A stretch of DNA of 64,000 nt from Margaritispora aquatica (Eukaryota > Ascomycota > Leotiomycetes > Helotiales > Discinellaceae), in the NCBI GenBank assembly GCA_007644065.1, contig VJWN01000004.1:434001-498000 (forward strand), in the 5' to 3' direction. The notes under the pieces were generated by a model, which saw only the letters and a list, made by a program, of their open reading frames with translations, did no database searches and was not told the origin of the DNA. A program made the translations under genes and the position numbers. Within the stretch, counting starts at the first letter, position 1, and each line of letters begins with the position of its first letter. Shown here piece after piece: positions 12,355 to 25,256 of this stretch.

Positions 12355-13135
12355 TAGCCACGTTTTCTCGAAATCTTCATCTCCCCAAACCTCAAACACC
12401 GACCTAACTAAGAGAAACAAAAACAAAAACAGAGTACACTCGGAAAAAAAGACCCCCCGAGAGAAAGAAAAAGAAAACGCAACAAACTCACCACCCAGTG
12501 TCCAAAAATGGCTCAAAAAACACCGCAAAGCTTCAGTCGCGTAGCCCTTCCCCCAATACTCGATATTAAGACAATACCCCGTCTCCATGCCGACGCCTTC
12601 ATTTTCCTTACACCAGCGATTCGTGCCGACGAGACCGATCATCTTGTCTTGCCCCTCTCCTTCTGCTTCTCCTTCTCCTTCCCTTTCCGCTTCTGGTGAG
12701 GCCGTCTTGAGCATGATGGCGAATTTGTCGATATCCGGGTTCGTGGTGTTGGGCAGGATGGAGAGCATCCATGGCAGCATTTCTGTGGGGTCTGTAATGG
12801 GGGGTTTTGCCCTGGTGATTGTTAGTGGTGAGGGGGTGAGATTTGATGATTTGGGAGGAAAGGTGATGATGGGGTGATGGGGGTGATGGGGGTGAGATTG
12901 GGGATGAGGAAGGGAGAGGGGGAAAGTGAGTTACGTACGACCATTTCATACCTTCTGGACTCAACCATAGTTCCCTAAAGTCTTCGAGGTGTTTATCGGG
13001 GTGTAAGCGCTCGAGGTAGATACGCTCGGAGTGGGCTTCTGGACCTGCTGCTCTCGGGATCGGGATCGGGATAGACGTTTCTTCTGCTTCATGATTTACG
13101 GTTGAACCGTGTTCCGTCGCTGTCTTTTCGGTCAT
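12095..13135 (-). CDS. GNAT-family N-acetyltransferase
   Basis: Three exons (13135-12939, 12811-12492, 12285-12095) give 235 aa in consistent phase. The acetyl-CoA-binding motif is clear at about 145-160 (YCLNIEYWGKGYATEAL), followed by the C-terminal signature SKVHPENIASLRVLQKCGARR. This is the RimJ/RimL-like class with the HPEN/S-x-VLxKxGF end; it transfers acetyl from acetyl-CoA to an amine, substrate unknown. Residues ~103-122 form a low-complexity acidic insertion (EGEGEAEGEG). The second intron (12491-12286, 206 nt) is unusually long here because it contains a CT dinucleotide tract just upstream of its GCTGAC branch site. Reading through that intron would yield an RE-repeat peptide, which is an artefact. 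Confidence 0.9.
12314..12350. repeat. (CT)18 microsatellite inside a GNAT intron
   Basis: A pure CT dinucleotide run of 37 nt on the plus strand, GA on the coding strand. It lies in intron 2 of the acetyltransferase gene, between the donor and the branch site. Confidence 0.95.
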
Positions 13136-14238
13136 TGTTGTGGGTGATCTGATTTATTGTGAGTAGCTACTTTTGGGGTTTTCGTGTAAATTGTACTGTA
13201 TGTGTTTTGGATCTTTTATGGATGTTGTCTTGTGGGTGAAAAGTGGGATAGATGAGGTGAGACGAGAAAAGAGGGAGTGTTCGGGTTATTTAGATGATAT
13301 TTAGAGAGAGCTTACAGTAGACCGTGTGCTTTTTATAGAAAAAACTTTTCGTAAATTTGTGAGAAGGGAGAATTCGTTATATAATAGAAGTAGATATATA
13401 AATTGAATTTAAGAATTCCAATCCAGTAGTTGAGTTGATGTGAGATGTAATACCGAAGCGAGCAATCCACTTTTGATATTCTTTACTTTTCCTTTACAGA
13501 ACCCTACCTATAAAATGAGTCAGACGCTGACCTATATCGCATTGCCTGTTCTCTTACTATACCCCAATCGTAACTTAACCAATTGCTGACCCAAATCACC
13601 GTTGTTAAAACCCAGACCAATTTTCCAATCATGTTCGTGGGCAAAATGTATCACGCCCTTTCGCCTCAGCGGGCCCCACTTGTCCGCGACCTCATCGCCA
13701 CCAGGCTCGCTTAACCCTTCAACCACCATTCCTTGCCCCACCCTAGGTGGGCAGGAGGAAGCAGTAGAAACTCCAGGGCCCCCTTTAAAAAACCCAGGGT
13801 GGTGGAAGTCACGAGTTCTTATTTCATTTGCTGACCTTGTTGTAACGTGTTGCTGATCCACCCCAAGAACAACCGTGACCGAGCCTCGATTGTACCTCAC
13901 GCCTGACCATTGCGCTACGGGAGGCTTACGGTTTGTCCTTGTGTTGGGGAGTTTTGGGAGAGGTGGCTTTATGAAGATCAAGGAGGCTCTAGCTATGATG
14001 TTCAGACATTGGATATAAGGTCGGGGAAAGGAATTGCATGTTTGGTCCAGGCAGTTAAAGGAGTGACTGTCATTATTCGTTTTCCTATATGCTACGTGCT
14101 ACATGTCGTGTTGTATGCTTATTGCCATCATATCCTAGAAACCGTTTCCAAGGTTATCTTAACTCGTTATCTTTACACATCTCATCCATTTCAACTCATC
14201 TCTCACATTTCAGAAAAATCATCCACGACCGTCTAAAT
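13136..14238. other. Intergenic between GNAT and fasciclin genes
   Basis: Holds the upstream region of the GNAT gene. Around 13540-13930 the minus strand carries a translatable stretch with a typical pseudo-protein look, and a Pol III A-box-like TAGCGCAATGG (13908-13918). A complete tRNA cannot be folded, so this is noted only as a possible decayed tRNA-related repeat. Confidence 0.4.
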
Positions 14239-15736
14239 TCACAACTCCCCACCAACAAACGGAATCAACCTCTCCTTAAACTCCTCCAAATCCATCTCCT
14301 CACCCTCGACAGCCTCACCTCCTGGCGTCTTCGGTGGAATCAACACGCTCGACACAACCTGCACAACGCCATCCTTCGCAATACCATCCTGGATCGCGAC
14401 AGTCGCGAAGCCATTAATCTTGATCTGAATCAAGCCTCCAAAGCGTCCAACATCAATACTCAAACTCTTGTCCTCCAACAAGGTCGGGAGATCGACGTGG
14501 AACAACCCCTTTGGAATGGTCTCCACACCTGCCCCCATGTTCTCCTCCTTGTGGTTAGAATTGTAGAATGCGTCCGAGTACAGGGTTTGGTTGGCAACGA
14601 CGTGGTACTTGAGTAAAGCAGCTAGGTATTTCTCACCATATTTGGAGAAGAGGAAGGCATTAATCTTGGGACCGAGCTTCTTGAAGGCCCAGTTTGAGGG
14701 AGCAAACAGGGTTCCACCTTCGTGGGGTCCGTCTTTGATGACATCGAACAGGCCGGTCTTCTCAAGAGCAAGTTCCAAGGTGGAGAACTCGCCGGGCAGA
14801 AGCTCGATGATCTTGAATGCAGGTGGTGGTGGGAGGAGGAGCGAGTCGATGCCGTGGATAACACCATTGGATCCGAACTATATTGTATTAGCTTTACAAT
14901 TCCGAATATAGAAGGAGAGGGCTTACGATGTTAATGGCGATGATGCGACTATAGAAATTGACTGCCAAGCCCTTCAAGCCAAGTCCAACACGGAGGCGCT
15001 GTGGCTCGCCACCCAGAGCTTCCTCTTCAACCAGTGTAGGAATGGTGTGAGAAACCAAGACACGACCAGCAGGGTAAAAGTCAGGCGATACATGGTAAGC
15101 GAGGACCTTCTTGATGAGCTCCTTAGAAGGCTTCTTGTGTCCCTTTGGAATCTTCTCAAACGCCGCATCGGTAGGTGCGAAGATGGTGTAGTTTGCCTTG
15201 GTACCGTTCAACGCTTCTACCAAATCTGGGTATTCGTTGATGAGCTCTGCGAGCTTGGTCGTGTACTTGCTGCCGGCAATGATCTGGTATACGGTCAAGT
15301 TGTGCGTCTTGCCGTGGTGATGAGGATCATGGTGAGGATGCTTCGGAGGATGTGGATGTTTCGGGTGATCGTGCTCGCCTCCTCCCAGCACGTCTTCGAA
15401 GTCAAAGTCCTCGACTGTGGATTTTGCAGATTCGATCCATTCCTGGGCATCGAATTTGGTCATCGACATATGGCATTCGAAAGTGGTCTTTGCTTTTTCA
15501 GCAGCAGTCGAAGCTGCCTCGATAGCGTTGTCGATTGCATTTCCTGAAACTACAACTGCGTGCTTGAATGACTCCTCCACGCCGGTCCACACATCGTCAA
15601 CGCTGCCCTGCAGTCTGTCGAGGATGTTTTGGGGCTCTTTCTTCAAGGAGGCGATTTGGGAAGTGAGCTGTTCGTCTGGGATGACGAATGCTGTTGTGAG
15701 TGCCACGAAGGGCAGAATTGTATTGATGAACTTCAT
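14239..15736 (-). CDS. Secreted protein with two fasciclin (FAS1) domains
   Basis: Two exons (15736-14927, 14877-14239; 49-nt intron, phase 0) encode 482 aa. The start is the ATG at 15736 giving MKFINTILPFVALTTAFV, a signal peptide; the longer open frame upstream is non-coding. After a helical Ala-rich segment comes a His/Pro-rich linker (about 122-143) and then two FAS1 domains (about 149-285 and 286-440). The H-boxes are recognisable (NYTIFAPTDAAFEKI; GGTLFAPSNWAFKKL), as are the YH boxes (VLAYHVSP; LLKYHVVANQTLY). FAS1 proteins act in cell-surface adhesion. N-glycosylation sequons occur (NLT, NGT, NYT, NQT). No GPI-anchor signal is evident at the C-terminus. Confidence 0.93.
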
Positions 15737-17193
15737 CTTGATAATTCGATAGTATGTGAAGATCAAGAGGAAGAAAGGAAGAGAAGAATTGAGGGGAGGG
15801 AGGAGGTAATAGCAAGATGACGATATAAATAACCAAGCTTTCGCAACGGGGTGATACAAACATCCGAGTACTAACAGACGACAACTATTGGCCGAAGCTA
15901 TGAACAGCTCAGAAAACGTGAGAAGCGGATCGGACACAGCTGACGGCCTAGTACAATTGGAGCATTCCCTAAATCCGAGAAATCGTATGGCACTTGAAGG
16001 TTACCAGCAGCGCCAGCCAGCCAGCCAGCCAGCCAGCTTGCGTGGCCTGCTTTCCCGTCTTTCTTCTTCCAAACTCCAAATGCGGTCACCACCTCATCGC
16101 ATCATCGATGTTTGTGTGTGAGAGTGAGAAGAGAGCGAGTGTGAGTGAAACTTGGCTGCAGGTTCTTGCATAATTTGGCATAATTACCCCTCGATCGGCA
16201 TATTTGGAGGCCGAGTGGATGACAAAAATCAGGTGTTTTGTACGATATACGACGGGCAGCGGCAGTGTGATGCGATTGGAGGGAGAGGAGCGTAGACATA
16301 ATCATTTGCAATTGGACATCGAGACCTCGCTTGAGGGTTTGAAGTGTTGGGCGGCTTTTGTCCTCGTCGTCCTGGATTGAAGTTTCCGGGAAAAAGCCGA
16401 GGTGGGTTAGCTACAGTACAGTATGTATGCATCATGATTTGTGATTACGATAAGAGCTTCATCCAAAAGGCGGGGGATCACCAAAGCGGGGTGGAGGATC
16501 TCAGAGCCGGAGAATGGAAATCCAGAATTGCGATATCCAAGAACGACATGTCCTATCACTAGAAAAACAGTTGTTTATGTATGGGGTATGGGTAGATCGA
16601 TATATAAATGTACATCATATTCGCTTAACAGCTTCCACTACTCACTCCCATCATGATCCTCCATCCAAGCAAACCAGCTGCTCTGACGATCCCACTCCAC
16701 TCTTTCCGACAGGGTTTAAGCCAAGCTTTTTCCTAGCCCCGGGGGAGGGGGCGCTTGAGCAGCATTACGTCTTGGCTCTGGCGCTGGCTCTGGGGTTCAG
16801 AAAAACCTCGTCTCGCTCGTTTATTTCTAGCTGGCCCTTTTTCTTTCCCAACGACAACCAATTATCACCCCTATAAGCAACTAAATATGGACCATAAGAG
16901 CAAACCAGAAGTGCATTTCAGGTACAGTAATGAGAATGGGACTTCTCCGGTAGCTAGCTAGAGCTAGAGCTAGGCTAGCTAGGTAGGCGAAAGCTTGATA
17001 TTGCTTGCCCCTCTAGCCCCGCTGTCGTCATACATACGTTGAGGGGAGTTGAAAATGCTACCTTTTCTTTCGTTATCCATCTCCTCTTTCTCTTTTATCC
17101 AACACCTCTTTACTTTCAATTGATCTCCTTTCTACTTGAATCGTCTTCATCTCAATCAATTGATATACTATCAACTCAAACACTCCCCTCAAC
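15737..17193. other. Divergent promoter region of the FAS1 and glutamate decarboxylase genes
   Basis: About 1.46 kb between two divergently transcribed genes. It contains a CCAG tandem repeat (16013-16036), a GCTAGCTA-type palindromic cluster near 16950-16985 and a CT-rich leader before the decarboxylase start. No open frame is convincing. Confidence 0.5.
16013..16036. repeat. (CCAG)6 tetranucleotide repeat
   Basis: Six exact head-to-tail CCAG units in the upstream region of the fasciclin gene. Confidence 0.95.
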
Positions 17194-19031
17194 ATGTCTC
17201 TCGCACGCCATGTAAGTGCATGCTCACCACCAACACAGCTCATCTGCTTCCTCTTGCTAACAGACACAGGTCGACCCTGATGAAATCATCACCAAAATGC
17301 ACGACATGCACATGTCCCACGCCGGGCGCCAGCACGTGCACAGCTCCGGCGGCACCTCCCACACCACGCCCTACTCCACACGATACGCATCCAAGACCGA
17401 GATTCCCAAATTCAAGATCCCCAGCGACGGGGCCCCCGCCGCCGCCGTGCATCAAATGCTGAAAGACGAGCTGGATCTCGACGGGCGACCAAACCTGAAC
17501 CTAGCCTCCTTCGTGGGGACGTACATGGAAACGCATGCCGAACAGCTGATGTTCGAGAATATCAGCAAGAACATGTCGGATGCAGATGAATACCCAGCTA
17601 TGATGGCCATGCATGCGCGGTGTGTGTCGATTATTTCGCATCTGTGGGGTGTGCAGAAGGGCGAGAGGGCCATTGGGTCTGCGACGACGGGGTCGTCTGA
17701 GGCGATTCATCTGGGTGGATTGGCGATGAAGCGGAGGTGGCAGGAGAAGCGACGGGAGGCGGGCAAGGACACCAGCAAGCCCAATATCATCATGGGATCC
17801 AACGCACAGGTGGCGCTCGAGAAGTTCGCGCGGTACTTCGAAGTCGAGGCGCGGATTCTGGATGTTTCTGAGAAGAGCAATTATCGTCTTGATCCCGAGC
17901 TGGTGAAGCAGAATATCGATGAAAACACCATTGGAATCTTCGTGATCCTCGGGTCAACATACACAGGACACTACGAGCCCGTCGAAGAAATCAGCCAGAT
18001 CCTTGACGAATACGAAGCCAAGACTGGAGTCGACATCCCCATCCACGTCGACGCCGCCTCAGGCGGTTTTGTAGCACCGTTCACACACGCGCAAGCCGGA
18101 GGAACTAAGTGGAACTTCGAGTTACCGCGCGTGAAATCCATCAATACATCGGGCCATAAATTCGGGCTGGTGTACGCAGGCGTGGGGTGGATCATATGGC
18201 GGGACGAGATGTATCTCCCCAAGCACCTAGTGTTTGAGCTGCATTACCTAGGCGGCACGGAGGAGTCGTACACGCTGAACTTCTCGCGGCCGGGGGCGCA
18301 GATCATCGCGCAATACTTCAACCTGATCCACCTAGGGTTCAGTGGGTACCGGTCCATCATGGAGAACTGCATGGCGAACGCGCGACTTTTGTCTAAATCA
18401 CTTGAGGCCACTGGGTGGTACACGTGTGTTTCGGACATTCATCGCAAGAAAGGCGTGCATGCGTTCAAGGGGACGGGCGAGGAGGTGTTTGGCTTCGAGG
18501 ACGAGACGAGCGCCGATTATAATGCTGGGTTGCCCGTTGTGGCGTTTCGGTTTAGTGATGAGTTTAAGAAGGAATTTCCGCACATCAAGCAGGTGGATGT
18601 GTCGAATTTGCTGAGGGCGAAGCAGTATATCATTCCCAACTACCCGCTTCCACCGACGGAGGACAAGATTGAGATCTTGCGGGTGGTGGTGAGGGAGAGT
18701 ATGAGTTTCGATTTGCTGGATCGGTTGATTGCCGATATTTGTGCTACGACGCAGAATCTGATTGTGAGTTCCAATTCCCTCCTATGTGCTACTTCTCTCT
18801 CTGCTTGAATATATGTATCCAGCATCTAACGAGGTCGTGGTATCTTCGTGAAACGAAAAACTAACAAGGTAACAGGACAACGACAAAAACGACCTCTCGA
18901 TCCTTGGCAAATCCAAGAACACCAGCGCGGAGAAGCAGCACTCCAGCGTCGGCGAGCACTCTACCGGCCAAGTACAAGGACGAGGAGGCAAGCGACCCAT
19001 GAGCGAGGGTGTGCATCGTGCTGTTTGCTAG
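17194..19031 (+). CDS. gad: Glutamate decarboxylase (PLP-dependent)
   Basis: Three exons (17194-17211, 17270-18763, 18876-19031) give 555 aa. The first exon is only MSLARH, joined in phase 0. The group II PLP decarboxylase core is complete: GSATTGSSEAIHLGG, the PLP-contacting HVDAASGGF (Asp267) and the Schiff-base lysine in SINTSGHKFGL (Lys303). The end, GVHRAVC, follows a variable C-terminal tail as in fungal GADs. It converts glutamate to GABA plus CO2, feeding the GABA shunt used in stress, sporulation and acid tolerance. Missing the last splice would replace the true tail with a short alternative end at 18808. Identification is certain; intron borders are well supported. Confidence 0.97.
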
Positions 19032-21174
<2,143 letters not shown>

Positions 21175-23357
21175 CTAGTAATGGCGAGGGTTGATAAACT
21201 GTGGAGCATAATACGCAAGCGGAGTCGGCTCCTGAAAGTCTCTCAGCTCGCGATCAACCATACCCATACGCAGCTCCCGCCCACCACCATTATGATGATA
21301 ATCACCACGCCCACCGCCGCCATTACCACCACGCGCATAGGTGCCATACCCGCGAATATGACCACGCGATGAGCCATACCCGCGTCCTCCGTAACCTCCA
21401 GGGCCTCCGCCACCTCCTCCGCCACGACCACGGCTAGGACGCTCTGCATTGCCATTCTGATGTCCATTTGGTCCACCTCCGCGGCCGCCACGATCTCCGC
21501 CTCTAGGTCGACCAAGATTGCGTCCTCGGCGACCAATCTGAAAGTCAATGCGCATGAGCGGCTCCGTGACCCATTGGAGGTCATTGAGGCCGAGCTCCTC
21601 CTTGCGCTCGTCCTTGATGGTCCAGGCTTGGAAAATCTCGCTGGGCTCCACCAGGTCGCGTAGTTCAGGAACCCAGGCTTTGACATACTCGCCCTTCGGG
21701 TCGTAGTCGAAGGCTTGCTTGACGGGGTTGAAGATGCGGGCTTCGCCTCTAGGATCGTTGCCCACACCTGCGAGGTACTGCCAGTTACCCCAATTCGAGG
21801 ACAAGTCATAGTCGACCAGCATGGACTCGTACCATTCTGCACCGATGCGCCAGTCGATTTTGAGGTGTTTGGCGAGGAAGCTTGCCACATTCTGACGAGC
21901 ACGGTTCGAGGTGTAGCCAGTGTGATATAACTCTCGCAGCGAAGCGTCAATGAGACCCATTCCAGTTGTGCCGTTGAGGAAACGCTCGATTGACTTCTTA
22001 ATTTCGTCGGGGGTCATTCCATCACGAGGCTTGGTGGGACTGCTCCATTTCTGTTCATCCTCGGACTTGAAGCCACTGAGACGGAACAGCTTGGGACCAA
22101 ACTTGCGAGTGCAGAGACGCATGTAATCACGCCAAAGCAGTTCGAAACGGATGCTCTTTGTTCCCTCGTTCTCTCCATCGCCATAGCCATGTACGGATTG
22201 CCAGATTGGGTTGGTTCCATCCTCAAAAGAGAGTAGCGAGGCGTGGATCTGTCGAGCTGTGATGCAACCAAGGGAGAGGTATGCCGAAAGTTTCGTGGAG
22301 TAGTCGAGTCCCAAGAGGCCATTCCGAGTGCTCTGATAAGTGCTGATGCTACCGGAAGTAAGGAGGTGGGACAAGCGTTCACGGCCGTGTGACTCGCCAC
22401 CTTCGAATGGGTGTGCTGATGGCGTACCTGGTGCAACTGCAGGTTGATTCTTGACCAGAGCTTGAACTGTCAGAGGTTCCATCATTGATTTGCGGAGTCC
22501 CTCGAGGCTGGTGGGGATTGAGAACGGGTCATCCTGGGGAGAAATGTCAGATTCCTTGGGGAAGGCTGGAAGAGCACCTTTGATGGGAGAGGGAAGAACA
22601 GCTCGAGGATGATCACGCAAAGGCTCGACCGTCTTGCGATAAGTCGTGAAGACATCTGAAAGCTCTTCAATGTTCGCCAGGGGTAAATCACGACTAAAAA
22701 TCCGGCTTGTCAACTTCAAGGTCCTTCCAGTCAGCCACAGGGATCAGGGAAGACTTACTCATCGATCAGATACTTTTCATCCGTCCAGAGCTTGAAATCC
22801 ACATCAGATCCTCGACAGACATCCTTGACGGAGCTCTCCTCTCTGTTCTCCTCGACACCTTCCTCTCCCACCATCCAAACTGCACCGACTTTCATTCCCT
22901 TTTCACTCCCGATCTTGGTGACCATCTGCTCAACCACATCGCTGACATGTCCGACGCGAAGGCACAGTCCGCTGCCGATTTTCTCCAGCCCGTTCTTGAG
23001 ATCCCAAACACTCTCGGCAATGAATTTGGCACGGTGCGGACCACAGCGCCAGAACCCACCGACCTGACTGCGAGCCTCGCGGTAAGGAGATTTGGTGTTG
23101 GGATCCTCGATGAAACCCTTAACCTCCAGCTGGGCAGGATTAAATACGTACAGAGGAAGGAAGTGCGTGTACCCGTGGTCCTTCTTGGTAGCCAATGCAT
23201 GGAGGATCGGATTGTCGGAGACACGTAGGTCACGTCGAACCAAGTAAATCAGGACATTTGAGCTCGACATTTTGATGGTTGTGAAGTGTCGAATGGATGG
23301 TTTGGAAGGGGAAGAAAAGATTGAGAAAATCGATGGTCGTAGAATGCTTTTTGGCAT
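21175..23357 (-). CDS. DASH-type cryptochrome/photolyase with C-terminal RGG tail
   Basis: Two exons (23357-22759, 22693-21175; 65-nt intron) encode 705 aa. The photolyase alpha/beta domain starts at VLIYLVRRDLRVSDNPIL. The FAD domain contains LSAYLSLGCITARQIH, FELLWRDYMRLCTRKFG and, near its end, GYTSNRARQNVASFLAKHL and DYDLSSNWGNWQYLAGVGND, diagnostic of CRY-DASH. CRY-DASH proteins bind FAD and a folate antenna, repair cyclobutane dimers in single-stranded DNA and can act in blue-light signalling. The last ~110 residues are Arg/Gly-rich with RGG repeats, a likely nucleic-acid-binding tail common in fungal members. The first ATG (23357) adds a basic, acid-free leader (MPKSILRPSIFSIFSSPSKP) before Met30-SSSN (23270), so organellar targeting is possible. 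Confidence 0.95.
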
Positions 23358-23833
23358 GGACAGGCAGGGCAGGGGAGGGGAGGGAAAGGGTAGGGCTGTC
23401 GAACCGTCTCTTCTTTTTCTTCCAAAATAGAGAATGGTCTAGAAGAATAAGAGGAGGAGGAGGAGTGTCTGCTTCTCAGAGGTACTTCTAGTAAAGTACG
23501 TGAGTAGTAAGAAGGAAGTTCTGAAGTCGACGCTGGTGGTGGTAGTGGTGGTGGGTATTAGTGTTTAGCGTCCACAAATATGTATATGTAATCGAACAAG
23601 ACTCTCTCTTTATGCAGGAGAGCAGATAGAGATTCGAATTGGAGTCGGTTTTTGATGGGAGGACCAGAGTAGTTGTGAAGGCGAAGGTTAAAGTGAATCA
23701 GTTGGGGAGGATAAGCGAATCTGTTGGTGGATTTGAGCGTGAGGTGGTGAGTGTGAGTGTGGATGTGGATGTGGATGTGGAGATGGACCTGGGTTCACTT
23801 TGTTGCGGGATGTTTTTGTGGGTTGTGAATCAT

Positions 23834-23880
23834 GGATCGTGGATTGTGGATTGTGGACTGTGGACTGTGGACTATGGATT
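23834..23880. repeat. 7-bp minisatellite (GGACTGT-like, ~6.5 copies)
   Basis: Consecutive heptamers GGATCGT, GGATTGT, GGATTGT, GGACTGT, GGACTGT, GGACTAT with a partial seventh copy. Confidence 0.9.
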
Positions 23881-24592
23881 AGGTACGTCTGGATTATGGT
23901 GTGCAGGTATCCAGGTGTCCAGGTGTCCAGGTGGTCGTTTATGTTTTATGATTTGGAAGAAAGTGCAGTCCAGTGGTGTGCAGTTGCGGTTGCAGCGCAG
24001 AGTAAGGTGGAGAGAGTACAGTACAACACAGTACGGTGAACTAAGCTGGGTCGAGAGAGAGGTTAGAGGGTTGGAATATTGGCCTGATGGATGGTCGAAT
24101 GGATAGATGGAGTGGTGACTGATGACTGATGTCTAATGTCTGTTGACCGACGAATAGGTGCGAATAGATGTGAACCTGGATGCTGGTTCCTGATGGTGGT
24201 TGGACACTTGAATGGACACTTGAATGGACAGATTGGAATACCGGTAGAAGTGTCGGTGTCGTGTCAGGCGAGAAAAAAAAAGGTGAAAGGGAAAAGGTGA
24301 AGAGTGAAGGATGAAGGCGAGTCGGAAGTTGGTAACGGTTGGAAGGTGCCAGGTGAGTGAGAATTCTCTGAGTGGTGATCCTGTGTATGATAGACACCTG
24401 TCCGTATAGTATGGTATAGTATATTCACAACCTCTTTAGGTAAGAGGTAGGTAGGTATGAAAAATGTGGATATCCAAGTAGATGAGGTAAGTGAGTGTTA
24501 AGGTATATCTTAGGGTAAGTCAAGACAAGTTATGACGGAAGTACGATGGGTACGACTAGGGGTCGATGCACTTGATTTGAATCCTGCCTCTT

Positions 24593-24648
24593 GACTCTTG
24601 GACTCTTGGACTCTTGGACTCTTAGACTCTTGGACTTTGACTTGAGTT
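24593..24648. repeat. 8-bp minisatellite (GACTCTTG, 7 copies)
   Basis: Seven octamers in register; five are exact and two vary at one or two positions (GACTCTTA, GACTTTGA). Confidence 0.92.
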
Positions 24649-25184
24649 ACAGATTTGGAAGTGCAGATATTACGAAGATTACCAGGATTGAGAATCGAGA
24701 ATGCCGAGATATCGAGAAATTGAGGATCTGGTTCCAGGATCCTGGATGGATGGATGGATGCCAGATTCCTGATGCCAGGTGCCAGGTGCCAGATTAGATC
24801 AAAGTCTAGATTAGGTTTGGAGATCGAGATATCTTCCCCCCTTGGTGGATCGGATCTGGGGACCGTTTTTGGTGGGATGGGGAGGGGGAGGGATCCTTGG
24901 GTGGTCGTTTGGGTCGTTTGGGTCCGACGTGGAAGTGAATGTGGAATAAAAGGAAGAATGGGTGGAAGAAGGAAAGGACCAAGGGTGTGTCAGTGTGTGA
25001 TGGGGAATTTAGGTAAGTGTAAGTGTGAAGGTATGTATAGGTGCAGGTAGGTAGGTGGGTGTGTGGGTGGGTATAAGGTAAGGTATGTATGTATACGTAT
25101 ACGTGTAGGTGTATGTATATGTATATTAGTTTGGCAGGTACGAATGTACTCGGGCTGATTTATGTTGTTTGAGATATATCAGTT

Positions 25185-25256
25185 GTGAGTGTAAGTGCAA
25201 GTTATGAGTGTAAGTTGTAAGTGTAAGTTGTAAGTGTAAGTCGTAAGTGTAAGTGT
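25185..25256. repeat. 13-bp minisatellite (GTAAGTGTAAGTT-like)
   Basis: About five degenerate copies of a 13-bp unit made of GTAAGT words, rich in sequence resembling 5' splice sites. Confidence 0.85.

Noticed and set aside
21243..21950. 235-aa minus-strand frame overlapping the CRY-DASH tail
   Set aside because: A shifted-frame shadow of the Gly/Arg-rich CRY-DASH coding sequence.
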